Position numbers and translations under genes: made by a program
The notes under the pieces: generated by a model
The model's database searches: none
What the model saw: only the letters and a program-made list of their open reading frames with translations
Told to the model about the DNA's origin: nothing
Origin: Planctomycetota bacterium
Lineage (GTDB): Bacteria; Planctomycetota; Phycisphaerae; Sedimentisphaerales; Anaerobacaceae
Assembly (NCBI GenBank): GCA_022563885.1
Contig: JADFMM010000030.1
Coordinates: 1-33,709, forward strand
DNA: 33,709 nucleotides
Direction: 5' to 3'
Shown: piece by piece, positions 1-8,905 of the stretch
How the letters are laid out: every line of letters starts with the position of its first letter
How positions within the stretch are numbered: the stretch's first letter is position 1

Positions 1-1
1 G

Positions 2-814
2 GGTTCGGTTTATGATGCAGACTTGAAAGGCTACTTTGACAGCATTCCGCATGACAAGCTGATGGCTTGTGTGCGAATGCGGGTAGTAGATCGCAGTGTA
101 CTCCGCTTGATCAAACTCTGGCTCAAAGCCCCGGTCATTGAGGAAGATGAACAAGGCAAGCGGCAATCTCCCCGTAAAACCACGCAGGGTACTCCGCAGG
201 GAGGCGTTATCTCTCCTCTGCTGGCGAACCTCTATTTACACTGGTTTGACAAGATGTTCCATCATGAGGGGGGGCCGTACCATTGGGCTAAAGCCCGACT
301 GGTCCGTTATGCCGATGACTTTGTGATTCTTGCTTACTGGCAGGGCGAACGGCTAGAGCGGTGGATAACGGAGACTGCTGAGGGTTGGCTTGGTTTAGAA
401 ATAAACCGTGCTAAAACCGCAGTTGTTCAACTAAAGCAGTCCGACAGTCTGGATTTTCTAGGATTCACTTTCCGTTTTGACAAGGATCTGAAGGGTCGTG
501 GCTGGCGGTATCTCAACCTAGTTCCGTCCAAGAAATCCTTAGAGAAATCTCGGGCAGTGATCCGTGTGAAAACAGGCCCGAAGCGTTGCTTTATGCCGAT
601 TCCGGCTGTCGTAAAGGATCTCAATCTTTATCTGAAAGGGTGGGGTCAATACTACCGCTTTGGTTATCCACGCAGGGCGTTTAGCTCGTTGAACTACTAT
701 GTTGGTGGTCGCCTGCTAACTCATCTGAATCGACGCAGTCAGCGTAAATACCATAAACTCAGAGACGTAACCCACTACCAACACCTGCAGCAATTAGGCT
801 TATATCGTCTATGA
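2..814 (+). CDS. ltrA: Group II intron reverse transcriptase/maturase, 5'-truncated by window edge
   Basis: This is the intron-encoded protein of a group II intron. It reverse transcribes the intron RNA and helps it splice. The reading frame is open to the left edge (frame of base 2), so the N-terminal RT blocks lie outside the window. Visible RT motifs are [13 protein letters not shown] at the very start, [19 protein letters not shown], and the catalytic box RYADDFVIL, which carries the YADD aspartates. A maturase (X) domain follows, with [15 protein letters not shown] and [15 protein letters not shown]. The protein ends soon after in [10 protein letters not shown]. No HNH endonuclease domain follows the maturase part, as in several bacterial lineages that insert without second-strand cleavage. 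The frame is intact throughout the visible part, so the element may be functional. Intron RNA domains V and VI lie directly downstream, as expected for an ORF housed in domain IV. Confidence 0.95.
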   Translation, partial: GSVYDADLKGYFDSIPHDKLMACVRMRVVDRSVLRLIKLWLKAPVIEEDEQGKRQSPRKTTQGTPQGGVISPLLANLYLHWFDKMFHHEGGPYHWAKARLVRYADDFVILAYWQGERLERWITETAEGWLGLEINRAKTAVVQLKQSDSLDFLGFTFRFDKDLKGRGWRYLNLVPSKKSLEKSRAVIRVKTGPKRCFMPIPAVVKDLNLYLKGWGQYYRFGYPRRAFSSLNYYVGGRLLTHLNRRSQRKYHKLRDVTHYQHLQQLGLYRL

Positions 815-825
815 CGAAACTTACA

Positions 826-914
826 GGAAAGCCGGATGCGGGAAAACTGCAAGTCCGGTTTGATGAGGGGGAGTAACGGGATTGGCAATAGCCGCCCGTT
901 ACTCTCTACTCTAC
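826..914 (+). ncRNA. Group II intron domains V and VI, 3' end of intron
   Basis: Domain V is seen at about 828-861. An AGC-type 5' strand (AAGCCGGATGCGG) and a GAAA tetraloop are closed by CTGCAAGTCCGGTTT, giving the conserved CCGGA/TCCGG stem. Domain VI is a strong hairpin: GAGTAACGGG (871-880) pairs perfectly with CCCGTTACTC (895-904). The intron probably ends at the CTAC near 914, which fits the usual purine-pyrimidine (AY) 3' terminus. The exact exon junction and the branch-point A are not certain, because the outer stem shows no obvious bulged A. Confidence 0.8.
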
Positions 915-984
915 CGGTTCAAATCATCTTTGCCACCACTTCTCAATCCCATACTACGTACACGGTTACGATCCCATGGACCTT

Positions 985-2487
985 TTAGGCGATGAGGTCG
1001 TGCATGACGTGGCCGTGGATGTCGGTGAGACGGAAATCTCGGCCCTGGTAACGATAGGTCAGGCGTTTGTGGTCGATGCCCAGGAGGTGCAGGATGGTCG
1101 CGTTCAAGTCGTGAATGTGCATGGTGCCCGGGGTCCAGTGCTCCTTACTCGGCTGTGGCTTCATCGGGTTGCCATGTTCGTCCGCGATGTTGTAGCCGTA
1201 GTCGTCGGTCTGTCCGTAGGTAATCCCCGCCTTGACGCCGCCACCGGCCATCCAGACGGTGAAGCAGCGGGGATGGTGGTCGCGGCCGTAGTTCTGGTGG
1301 GAAAGGCCCCCCTGGCAATAGGCGGTGCGGCCGAACTCACCGCCCCAGACGATCAGCGTGTCCTCAAGCATGCCCCGCTGCTTGAGATCTTTTATCAATG
1401 CGGCGGAGGCGCGGTCGACGTCCTTGCACTGGGATTCATGTTCCTTCGGCAAGTTGCCGTGGGCGTCCCATCCGCGGTGAAAGATCTGAATGTTGCGCAC
1501 GCCGCGCTCGGCGAGGCGCCGGGCGTTGAGACAACAGGCGGCGAAGGTGCCTGGCTCGCGTGCCTCCTCGCCGTAGAGTTCGAACGTGGCATCGCTTTCT
1601 TTGGAAAGGTCCATCAGCTCGGGCATGGAGGTCTGCATGCGGTAGGCCATTTCATGTTGACGGATGCGAGCGAGGACCTCGGGATCGGCGAAGCGTTTGT
1701 GCTGTTCCTGGTTGAGGGCGGCCAAGGCGTCGAGTTGGGCACGGCGATCGCTGCCAGTGACGCCGGCGGGATTGCTGAGGTAGAGCACGGGATCGCCTTG
1801 GCTGCGGAGCAGCATTCCCTGATGATCGGAGGGCATGAAGCCGGTTCCCCACAGTCGGGCAAAGAGGCTCTGCTCGGCGTGCCTGCTGCGGGCGTGCATG
1901 ACGATGTAACCGGGGAGGTTTTCGTTCACGCTGCCCAGTCCGTAGCTGAGCCAGGCGCCGAGGCTGGGACGGCCGGGGATCTGGCTGCCGGTTTGGATGT
2001 AGGTGATGGCGGGATCGTGGTTAATGGCCTCTGTGAAGGTGGTGTGGACGATGCAGAGGTCCTTGACGACGGTTGCAGTGTGGGGCAGCAGTTCACTGAC
2101 CCAGACGCCGCGGTCGTTGTTCTCATAGTGGGCGAACGCGTACTTGCTGGGGCAAACCGGCAGCGTCTTCTGGCCGGAGGTCATACCGGTGATGCGCTGG
2201 CCATCCCGGACGTGGTCGGGCAGGTCTTTGCCGAACATTGCTCGCATCTTGGGTTTGTAGTCCCAGAGGTCATGGTGGCTGGGGCCACCGCTCATGAAAA
2301 GGTAGATGACGCGTTGGGCTTTGGGGGCGTGGTGCGTTCCCGTCTGCCCGCCACCCTGGGCGGCAATGAGGTCGGGGCCGAGGAGGTTGGCCAGGGCCGC
2401 GGTGCCTAAGCCGAGCGCCGTGCGGCCGAATAGTTGGCGCCGTGTCATCATCAGGTCCTGTTCGCGGAGAGGATGGGTGTCTTTCAT
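985..2487 (-). CDS. DUF1501 family protein, Tat-exported
   Basis: This is a 500-residue member of DUF1501, an alkaline-phosphatase/sulfatase-like fold family of unknown substrate that is abundant in Planctomycetota and Verrucomicrobiota. A twin-arginine signal ([18 protein letters not shown], about residues 14-31) implies folded export. Family landmarks are [14 protein letters not shown] at 66-79, WDAHGN at 340-345, GGEFGRT at 382-388, GRDHHP at 401-406, and [14 protein letters not shown] near 459-472. The His/Asp positions resemble metal ligands of the fold. The gene starts 18 bp after the stop of the planctomycete-cytochrome gene, so the two form an operon, the standard neighbourhood for this family. 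The start is ambiguous: an AGGA motif lies 4-7 bases before a double ATG at 2451/2448, so translation could begin at residue 13 or 14. The enzymatic role is not known. Confidence 0.93.
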   Translation of the reverse strand: MKDTHPLREQDLMMTRRQLFGRTALGLGTAALANLLGPDLIAAQGGGQTGTHHAPKAQRVIYLFMSGGPSHHDLWDYKPKMRAMFGKDLPDHVRDGQRITGMTSGQKTLPVCPSKYAFAHYENNDRGVWVSELLPHTATVVKDLCIVHTTFTEAINHDPAITYIQTGSQIPGRPSLGAWLSYGLGSVNENLPGYIVMHARSRHAEQSLFARLWGTGFMPSDHQGMLLRSQGDPVLYLSNPAGVTGSDRRAQLDALAALNQEQHKRFADPEVLARIRQHEMAYRMQTSMPELMDLSKESDATFELYGEEAREPGTFAACCLNARRLAERGVRNIQIFHRGWDAHGNLPKEHESQCKDVDRASAALIKDLKQRGMLEDTLIVWGGEFGRTAYCQGGLSHQNYGRDHHPRCFTVWMAGGGVKAGITYGQTDDYGYNIADEHGNPMKPQPSKEHWTPGTMHIHDLNATILHLLGIDHKRLTYRYQGRDFRLTDIHGHVMHDLIA

Positions 2488-2505
2488 GGTGTCTGTGTCG
2501 GCCTT

Positions 2506-5343
2506 TCAGTAGAGCCCAATAGCAGCGTCGCTGGCCAATACGGTGATGGCAACTTGGGACCAGGCTGCATGCTCGGTAGGATTGAGGGTTTCATCGCGTT
2601 TTGCGTCCCCGCTCGATAGCAGCGCCAGGGCATCTCCTTGCGCGTCCGCGTAGCGCGTCCGCAGGGTCTGGAGTAGCTGGGTGCAGGCGGCCCGTTCCCG
2701 TTGAGAGGGAGTACGGCAGGTCAAGAGCATGAACAGTTGGTTCAGGCGTTCGCTGTCGTTGCTGCCCGCCCGCATGAGGCGTTCGGCCAGCATGCGTGCC
2801 ATCTCGAGACGCTGGGTCTCGTTGAGGAGTCCCAACGACTGCAAGACCGTGTTGGTCCGCGATCGTTTCACGCAACTGGCCTCACGGCTCGGGGCGTCGA
2901 ACAAGGTCATCATGGGGTGGGGGCTGGTCCGTTTCCAGTAGACATAGAGGCTGCGGCGATAGAGGCGTTGGCCATGGTCACGGATGTAGCGCTTGGTATT
3001 GCTGGCCGGGTGAGCCATGGCCATCCACATGCCGGCGGGTTGGTAAGGTTTCACGCCCTCCCCGCCCATATGGGGGTCGAGCAGGCCGCTGGCCCATAGG
3101 CCCATGTCGCGCAGAACCTCGGCGTCGAGGCGGTGACTCGGCCCGCGGGCCAGGAGGCGGTTCTCAGGGTCGTCGACATCACCGCGCCTGGCGGAGCTTT
3201 GGCGAAAGGTTTTGCTGGTCACCATCAGACGCAGCATATGTTTCATGTCCCACGCGCTTTCGTGCAGTTCAACGGCGAGCCAGTCCAACAGCTCAGGATG
3301 AGTAGGCTGTTGGCCCTGGAGGCCGAAGTCCTCGGGGGTGCGGACGAGGCCTTCGCCAAAGGTGCGTTGCCAGATCTGGTTGACGAGCACGCGTGCGACC
3401 AGGGGGTGTTCACGGGCGGTGAGCCAACGGGCCAATCCCAGTCTGTTGCGCGGAGCGTCTTCGGGGAATTGCCCCAAGACGGTGAGGATCCCGGGCTTGA
3501 GCGGTTCGCCGGTGGGGAGATTGTATTCGCCCCGCTGCAAGATCCGAGTGGTGCGTGGTTCTTTCCGATCCCTGGCCACCAGGCTGGTGGTGAAGGTACT
3601 CGTCGCCCTGGCGATGCGCTGCGCCAGGGTGCGGGCCTGCCTGTGCAATAGCAGATGTCCGAGCGGACCGCGCGGGTCCGCCAACATCAACAACCGATCG
3701 CGCTGGCTGCACAGGTTCCAGTCTTTGGTGCCGGCCATGGCCTGCCAGGGATTCTCTAAGTGCGCCTCAATGGGGGTTCCTTTTTTCGGCCCCACCATTT
3801 TCACTCGGACCCGATGTGAGCCCTTGGGCAGGACCAGTTCGATGCGGCTGGTTTGCTGCCGTGGCGAGGCTTCGGTCTCCGACGGGACGGGGGTGTCGTC
3901 CACCGTCACCTCCGAGCCCGGGCCACCGGAATAGACCAGCCAGAGGACCTGATCCACTGGAACGTCGATCTCGAACGAGAGCCAGACCGCCTTGTCGCTG
4001 GCGGGGAGGTGATTCTTCCGGATGCCGGGCAGCCCGCCGGCTTTGTCCCATTGCTTTTTCTCGTTGTCCGGCGGCGGGGCGTCCGCGTCCACCGTCTTGC
4101 TGATGCGCCACTCGCCCGTTTTCCAATCGGTTCTCTCTTTGGCATGCGCTGTGAGGGTGAGTATTCTCTCCTCGACCTGCACCGCAGCCCCGCTGAGTAG
4201 CTCGTCCATCTCCGACTCGAGAGCGCACCACCGATTCCAGGCGGACTGATCCTCCGGTGCCTTGATCACGGGGCCGTAGGTGTAGGAATTTCCGTCCAAG
4301 GCACTTTCCTCGGTGTTGTTGAAGAAGGCCAGGAGACGATAGTACTCGGTCTGGGGGATGGGATCGTACTTGTGGGTGTGACAGCGGGCACAGGTCAGGG
4401 ACATGCCGAGGAAGACCGTTCCGAAGTTTTCGGTGCGGTCGAAACTATTTTTGGCCTGGAACTCTTCCGGGATCGCGCCGCCCTCCGATGTGGTCGGGTT
4501 CATACGCACGAAGCCGCTGGCCACCTGCTGCGCCAGGCTGGCGCCGGGGATGAGGTCGCCTGCCAGTTGCCAGGTGATGAACTCGTCCAGAGGCAGGTTG
4601 TCATTGAATGCGCGAACGACCCAGTCGCGGTAGGGATAAATGCCGCGGCGATTGTCGAGGTGAAGGCCATGCGTGTCACCATAGCGGACGGCATCGAGCC
4701 AGTAGCGGGCCTGATGCTCTCCGAGCCGCGGGTTTGATAATAGTTGGTCGACGAGGCGTTCGTAAGCATCTTTGCGCTTGTCGGCGAGGAAGGTGGAGAG
4801 TTGCTCGGGCTCCGGCGGCAGGCCTGTCAGGACCAGGGCGGCGCGACGGGCCAGTGTGGCGCGACCGGCTTCGGGTGCGAAAGTGAGTTGTTTTTCCTCC
4901 AGCTTTGCCAGGACGAAAGCATCAATGCCCATTTTCATCGGATGTTTTCGTGGCGGGATGAAGGCCCAATGTTTGGCGTAGTGGCCGCCCTCACCTATCC
5001 AGCGGCTGATAAGCTCGCGTTCGTGGTCAGAGAGTTTCTTCTGCGAAGTCTGGGGGGGCATCGGGTCCAAGGCGTCGTGGATGCGGGCCAACATCTCGCT
5101 CTTTTCCGGATGATCCGTATCGATCGCCCGGTAGCCGCCGAGGTCACGGGTGGCGCCTCGGTAAGAGTCGAGCCGCAGTAGCTCCTTTTTCTTGGCATCG
5201 GGCCCGTGGCAGACGAAACACTTATTCGAGAGGATGGGAAGAATCTGGCGTGCGAAGTCTACCCCGGTGGCGTGAAGGCGTCCGGAAGCCCCGCTGACAG
5301 CCAGGGTGATCAAGAGGATGCTTCGTCTGGTTTTGAACTTCAT
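2506..5343 (-). CDS. Planctomycete cytochrome protein (PSCyt1-DUF1549-DUF1553)
   Basis: This 945-residue exported protein has a Sec signal peptide (residues 1-26, KFKTRRSILLITLAVSGASG). An N-terminal cytochrome-c-like PSCyt1 domain carries the haem motif CFVCH at 42-46. DUF1549 follows (about 135-345; ARYWLDAVRYGDTHG at 212-226) and contains a second CxxCH, CARCHTHKYDP at 318-328. The middle (about 405-525) is a beta-rich linker. DUF1553 (about 615-900) shows LARWLTAREHPLVARVLVNQ and PEDFGL. It is probably a periplasmic c-type cytochrome whose substrate is unknown; members are always found near DUF1501 proteins. It is the first gene of a two-gene operon. A GGAG sits 10 bases before the ATG. 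Haem attachment would depend on a maturation system such as resB-ccsA in this window. Confidence 0.94.
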   Translation of the reverse strand: MKFKTRRSILLITLAVSGASGRLHATGVDFARQILPILSNKCFVCHGPDAKKKELLRLDSYRGATRDLGGYRAIDTDHPEKSEMLARIHDALDPMPPQTSQKKLSDHERELISRWIGEGGHYAKHWAFIPPRKHPMKMGIDAFVLAKLEEKQLTFAPEAGRATLARRAALVLTGLPPEPEQLSTFLADKRKDAYERLVDQLLSNPRLGEHQARYWLDAVRYGDTHGLHLDNRRGIYPYRDWVVRAFNDNLPLDEFITWQLAGDLIPGASLAQQVASGFVRMNPTTSEGGAIPEEFQAKNSFDRTENFGTVFLGMSLTCARCHTHKYDPIPQTEYYRLLAFFNNTEESALDGNSYTYGPVIKAPEDQSAWNRWCALESEMDELLSGAAVQVEERILTLTAHAKERTDWKTGEWRISKTVDADAPPPDNEKKQWDKAGGLPGIRKNHLPASDKAVWLSFEIDVPVDQVLWLVYSGGPGSEVTVDDTPVPSETEASPRQQTSRIELVLPKGSHRVRVKMVGPKKGTPIEAHLENPWQAMAGTKDWNLCSQRDRLLMLADPRGPLGHLLLHRQARTLAQRIARATSTFTTSLVARDRKEPRTTRILQRGEYNLPTGEPLKPGILTVLGQFPEDAPRNRLGLARWLTAREHPLVARVLVNQIWQRTFGEGLVRTPEDFGLQGQQPTHPELLDWLAVELHESAWDMKHMLRLMVTSKTFRQSSARRGDVDDPENRLLARGPSHRLDAEVLRDMGLWASGLLDPHMGGEGVKPYQPAGMWMAMAHPASNTKRYIRDHGQRLYRRSLYVYWKRTSPHPMMTLFDAPSREASCVKRSRTNTVLQSLGLLNETQRLEMARMLAERLMRAGSNDSERLNQLFMLLTCRTPSQRERAACTQLLQTLRTRYADAQGDALALLSSGDAKRDETLNPTEHAAWSQVAITVLASDAAIGLY

Positions 5344-5663
5344 TCTGTCTGCACTCCAGAGACTTGAACGCGGGGGACAACGGCCATTGCGATTCTATAC
5401 GGCCATTATAGGCTATTGGGTTCGCAAGCGGAATCGTGGATATCCCTAATACTTTGTTTGTGGGCGTGTCAATTTCCTCTCCGTTTCTGCCCAAATCACC
5501 ATGCCACGACGGGCTGCCAAGCTGGCAGATATTGGATGTCGGCCAGCCCGTCTCCGAGATTGGCTTCTTGTCAAATGTGAGATAAGCATCTCCAAAATAA
5601 AGAGATACGGAAGTTATCGTCTTTTCCTGAGAAGATGGCACAAAACTTGCTCAACGGCACCTC
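5344..5663. other. Divergent intergenic region
   Basis: This stretch separates the minus-strand cytochrome operon from the plus-strand receiver-groESL cluster. It contains the candidate minus-strand -10 box and a short direct repeat, ACGGCCATT, near 5389 and 5399. An open frame that runs from inside the cytochrome gene into this region has no recognisable protein features. No convincing plus-strand promoter was found. Confidence 0.5.
5405..5433 (-). promoter_or_regulatory. Possible promoter for the DUF1549-DUF1501 operon
   Basis: On the minus strand a perfect TATAAT occupies 5410-5405, about 60 bases before the ATG at 5343. The hexamer 17 bases upstream (TTCCGC) is a poor -35, so the call rests on the -10 and on position alone. 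Confidence 0.3.
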
Positions 5664-6071
5664 ATGGTATGTGCCGACTCAGATCCGGGTGAGATCAATG
5701 TGTTGGCTAGTCAAACAGACTGGGCCTGGCCGACCGCCTTGGGGAATATTTTTAGGCCCCGAGGGGTAAATCTGATCGTGGCAAGCACTGCCAACGAGTT
5801 TGTCTCTGTGCTGAAGAGTCGACGTGTGCAAGCGACTATTGTGGATGCGGACACGAGTCTCGGCGGGCTGGCAACCATTCGAGTCATCCGCATGGGATTT
5901 CCTCGCCTGCCCTGTTTGGTCGTCTCGAGTGACTCGCATCAGGCCCTGCTTCAGCAGGCCCTGGATCTAGACGTGTTCAGCGTGATTGGCAAGCCCGTCG
6001 ATATGGGAATCCTGCAGCAGCAGTTGAACAAGCTGTTCATGAAGGTTTACCGCAGCAATGTGTTTGAATAA
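5664..6071 (+). CDS. Receiver-like (response regulator) single-domain protein
   Basis: A 135-residue protein with the pattern of a CheY-type receiver domain and no output domain. The candidate phospho-acceptor is D61 in ATIVDADTSLGG, the beta-4 Ser/Thr position is in CLVVSSDS (about 84-91), and the conserved lysine is K110 in VIGKPVDMG. The acidic pair normally at the end of beta-1 is missing (INVLASQTDW), so magnesium binding may be poor and the domain could be a pseudo-receiver. A GTG at 5700 preceded by GGGTGAG six bases upstream is an alternative start that would remove 12 residues. The gene lies 77 bp before groES on the same strand, so it may be co-transcribed with the chaperonin genes. 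The partner kinase is not in the window. Confidence 0.72.
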   Translation: MVCADSDPGEINVLASQTDWAWPTALGNIFRPRGVNLIVASTANEFVSVLKSRRVQATIVDADTSLGGLATIRVIRMGFPRLPCLVVSSDSHQALLQQALDLDVFSVIGKPVDMGILQQQLNKLFMKVYRSNVFE

Positions 6072-6100
6072 GCTCTCGTAAGCTCTCGTAAGCTCTCGTA
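6069..6100 (+). repeat. Three tandem copies of TAAGCTCTCG in the groES leader
   Basis: A 10-bp unit, TAAGCTCTCG, is repeated three times perfectly, beginning at the TAA stop of the receiver-like gene and followed by two further matching bases. It lies 48 bp before groES. The 10-bp period is about one helical turn, which would suit a regulator binding on one face, but slippage alone could also produce it. Confidence 0.9.
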
Positions 6101-6148
6101 GACAACAGATGCGTTTTAAATGAATGGTTTTGAAAGGAGTACCTGAAT

Positions 6149-6436
6149 ATGAAGATTCGGCCACTAGCGGACAAAGTGTTGGTAGAGCGAATTGAAGCTG
6201 AAGAAAAAACGGCAGGGGGCATCGTATTGCCTGACAACGCCAAGGAGAAACCCAAGCGAGGTGTCATCGTAGCGGCCGGCGATGGTAAAGTGCTCGATGA
6301 CGGCACGCGTCAATCGCTCCAGGTCAAAAAGGGGGATGAAGTGCTCTTCACCAGTTATGCCGGCACAGACGTCAAGGTCGATGGCGATGAGTTCTTGATC
6401 ATGGATGAATCAGACATCATGGCGGTCATTGAGTAG
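6149..6436 (+). CDS. groES: Co-chaperonin GroES (Hsp10)
   Basis: A 95-residue co-chaperonin of normal length. It begins [20 protein letters not shown] and contains the mobile-loop motif [15 protein letters not shown], which docks onto GroEL, and the beta-barrel segment [20 protein letters not shown]. It caps the GroEL ring as a heptamer in the cytoplasm during ATP-driven folding. A strong ribosome binding site, AAAGGAG, precedes the ATG. groEL follows 64 bp downstream, the classical order. No CIRCE element (TTAGCACTC-N9-GAGTGCTAA) is present upstream, so HrcA control is not indicated. Confidence 0.98.
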   Translation: MKIRPLADKVLVERIEAEEKTAGGIVLPDNAKEKPKRGVIVAAGDGKVLDDGTRQSLQVKKGDEVLFTSYAGTDVKVDGDEFLIMDESDIMAVIE

Positions 6437-6500
6437 TTTCAAAAATGCGCATGCCATTGACGGCAGACATGGAAACCTTAGCAATTGGAGATGAACAGAC

Positions 6501-8126
6501 ATGGCAGCAAAGAAAATCGCTTTCGGCACTGAAGCCAGAGACGCCATCAAAGCGGGCGTTCAAAAGCTTTCAAATGCGGTCAAGATAACCTTGGGCCCTT
6601 GCGGCCGCAATGTGATCATTGAGAAATCCTTTGGGTCACCCACGGTGACAAAAGATGGCGTCACGGTCGCGAAGGAAATCGAGTTGGAGGATGCCTATGA
6701 GAACATGGGTGCCCAGATGGTGAAGGAAGTTGCTTCCAAGACGTCATCTGTGGCGGGTGATGGGACGACAACGGCGACGATTATGGCAGAGAGCATCTTC
6801 GTGGAAGGTCTCAAAAACATTACCGCAGGCGCGAATGCGATGATGGTCAAACGCGGTATCGACAAGGCCGTTGAAAGTATCGTCACCGAACTGCACAAAC
6901 TGGCCGTCCCCGTGGAGTCCAGCAAGCAGATCGAGCAGGTGGCGACCTGCTCAGCCAATCAGGATGCCGAGATTGGCAAGAAGCTGTCCGAGGCCATGGA
7001 GAAGGTCGGTAAGGACGGTGTCATTACGGTTGAGGAGGGGCAGTCGCTGGAGACGACGGTTGAGCTGGTTGAGGGCATGCAGTTTGACAAAGGCTATCTC
7101 AGCCCGCACTTTGTGAACAAGCAAGAGAACATGACCGTGGTTCTCGACAAGCCCTACATTCTCGTCCATGAGAAGAAGATCACCTCGATCAAGTCCCTAG
7201 TTCCATTGCTCGAGAAGGTGGCCAAGCAAGGCAAGCCGCTCTTGATCATTGCCGAAGACGTCGAGGGAGAGGCACTGGCGACACTGGTCGTGAATAAGTT
7301 GCGTGGCGTACTCCAGGTCGCGGCCGTTAAGGCGCCGGGGTTTGGCGATCGTCGCAAGGCCATGTTGGCGGACATCGCGGTGGTCACCGGTGGTGACGCG
7401 ATTTTTGAGGATCTGGGCATCGATGTGGAGAACATCGAAGTGCGCCAACTGGGTCGAGCGAAGCAAGTCACGATCGACAAGGACACCACCACGATCATCG
7501 AAGGTGCCGGCGCCTCCAAAGCCATCAAGGGACGGATCGAACAGATCAAGACGGAGATCGACAATACGACCAGCGACTATGACATTGAGAAACTCCAAGA
7601 ACGTTTGGCCAAACTGGCAGGCGGAGTCGCACTGATCAACGTTGGGGCGGCGACCGAGGCCGAAATGAAAGAGAAGAAGTCCCGCGTCGAGGACGCACTG
7701 CATGCCTGCCGTGCCGCCGTCGAAGAGGGCATCCTACCGGGTGGTGGTGTGGCCGTTGTAAGGGCCTTGGCTGCCGCGGGCAAGATCAAGACGACGGGCG
7801 ACGAGCGGATCGGAGTAGAAATTGTGGAGCGTGCCATCATCGCTCCTATCAAGCAGATCGCCAAGAATGCCGGGCTGGATGGTTCGATTGTAGCTCAGAA
7901 GGTACTTGACAGTAAGGATACCTTCTTCGGCTATGATGCCATGAAGAAGAGATACGGAAACATGATAGATTTCGGCATTATCGTTCCCACCAAAGTTGAG
8001 CGTATCGCCCTACAAAACGGCGCTTCCATCGCCTCGCTGCTGCTTACGACAGATGCCATTGTCAGCGAGATTCCCGAGAAGAAGGAAGCGTCGGCTACGC
8101 CTCCAGGGGGTGGCGGCATGTACTAG
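6501..8126 (+). CDS. groEL: Chaperonin GroEL (Hsp60)
   Basis: The 541-residue chaperonin that forms the double-ring folding chamber. The equatorial ATP-binding signature is present ([20 protein letters not shown], then [16 protein letters not shown] near residues 83-99). The family pattern in the C-terminal half is [19 protein letters not shown]. The C-terminus is PPGGGGMY, a short version of the flexible GGM tail. Length and motifs are complete. GAG (AATTGGAGATG) lies just before the ATG, and a terminator follows 24 bp after the stop, so groES-groEL ends there. Only one groEL copy is in the window; many PVC bacteria have several. Confidence 0.98.
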   Translation: MAAKKIAFGTEARDAIKAGVQKLSNAVKITLGPCGRNVIIEKSFGSPTVTKDGVTVAKEIELEDAYENMGAQMVKEVASKTSSVAGDGTTTATIMAESIFVEGLKNITAGANAMMVKRGIDKAVESIVTELHKLAVPVESSKQIEQVATCSANQDAEIGKKLSEAMEKVGKDGVITVEEGQSLETTVELVEGMQFDKGYLSPHFVNKQENMTVVLDKPYILVHEKKITSIKSLVPLLEKVAKQGKPLLIIAEDVEGEALATLVVNKLRGVLQVAAVKAPGFGDRRKAMLADIAVVTGGDAIFEDLGIDVENIEVRQLGRAKQVTIDKDTTTIIEGAGASKAIKGRIEQIKTEIDNTTSDYDIEKLQERLAKLAGGVALINVGAATEAEMKEKKSRVEDALHACRAAVEEGILPGGGVAVVRALAAAGKIKTTGDERIGVEIVERAIIAPIKQIAKNAGLDGSIVAQKVLDSKDTFFGYDAMKKRYGNMIDFGIIVPTKVERIALQNGASIASLLLTTDAIVSEIPEKKEASATPPGGGGMY

Positions 8127-8149
8127 GCTATGCGGACAGGACTCTCGGA

Positions 8150-8177
8150 AGCGGACTCAACTGAGTCCGCTTTTTTT
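8150..8177 (+). terminator. Rho-independent terminator after groEL
   Basis: GCGGACTCA (8151-8159) pairs perfectly with TGAGTCCGC (8162-8170), followed at once by seven T residues. This is a textbook intrinsic terminator closing the groESL transcript. Confidence 0.93.
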
Positions 8178-8209
8178 CTGTCAGTGTAAGTACCGAAAGG
8201 AGTTTCGTG

Positions 8210-8494
8210 ATGGTTTTTCGATACTACAGCAGTGCGGTCTCCCGCGCGACGCGAGGTATCGCCATGACCATCCTCGTGGTGGGGTTGCTGCTGATCGGGT
8301 TCGGATCGCTTATCCTGGCCATGCCGGAGTTGTTTGCGTTTGTTGCGGCGGCCGTTTTTTTCTTTGCAGGTTTTAGTTGTGCGCTGACGGCGCTGAAGAT
8401 CTTTCTGGCTCAGCGTCACGTGGATGGCAGGGTCGATGAAGGAGCTTCTTCCTACCGTGAAAATGTGCGTCTCCACACGCGCGACGTGTTTTAG
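8210..8494 (+). CDS. Small two-helix inner-membrane protein
   Basis: A 94-residue protein I do not recognise. Two hydrophobic segments are clear: about residues 18-37 (AMTILVVGLLLIGFGSLILA) and 41-65 (LFAFVAAAVFFFAGF and following), joined by a short turn. The remaining 27 residues are polar and end RENVRLHTRDVF. The start ATG at 8210 is favoured over the GTG at 8207 because AAAGGAG sits seven bases before it. It lies just after the groESL terminator and so has its own promoter. Its TAG stop coincides with the left edge of the MITE-like element. Confidence 0.75.
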   Translation: MVFRYYSSAVSRATRGIAMTILVVGLLLIGFGSLILAMPELFAFVAAAVFFFAGFSCALTALKIFLAQRHVDGRVDEGASSYRENVRLHTRDVF

Positions 8495-8738
8495 GGATCG
8501 GCAAGAAATAAGTTGGGCAATTTGGGGTCCAAGTGTGTCCCATGTTTGGTCGCGCCCGATTGAGCGAAGCCACAGGCGTAGCTGTCCTAACATTGCGGAT
8601 TGCTTGAGATGCTTTTTATGCCGCTATCGCAGCCAGCTTTGCTCCAAGGAAGCCGCTGTTTTCGCGATTGAGAAGCGATCAAAGATGGGGTGCAATTGGG
8701 CATTCAAAAGTCCAAGTTATTTCTTGCCGTTCCCTTAG
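8491..8738. mobile_element. MITE-like element, long copy
   Basis: A 248-bp non-coding element bounded by terminal inverted repeats. The left end is GGGATCGGCAAGAAATAAGT and the right end, read on the other strand, is GGGAACGGCAAGAAATAACT; about 21 of 23 bases match. Both ends are flanked by TTA, the likely target duplication. A second copy at 27915-28101 is about 80-90% identical but lacks some 61 bp present here (about 8600-8661). There is no transposase gene inside, so it would be moved by an enzyme encoded elsewhere. Confidence 0.8.
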
Positions 8739-8905
8739 CTTGGTCCGACGCCGGGTCTTGGCAGCTACGCGTCCCGGTGCTCGTAGCGGATGTGGGAAAC
8801 TTTTCTGCAATCTGCAAGCTTTGCTGAACTCCTCGAAGCAGATGGTCGATACCAGTAGCACAGCAGTAACAGGGATCGACACGGATTTTTGAGGACAACC
8901 AGACT

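Noticed and set aside
976-2409. Long plus-strand open frame (477 codons) opposite the DUF1501 gene
   Set aside because: It is antisense to a well-supported family protein, has no domain features, and arises from high third-position GC in the real gene.
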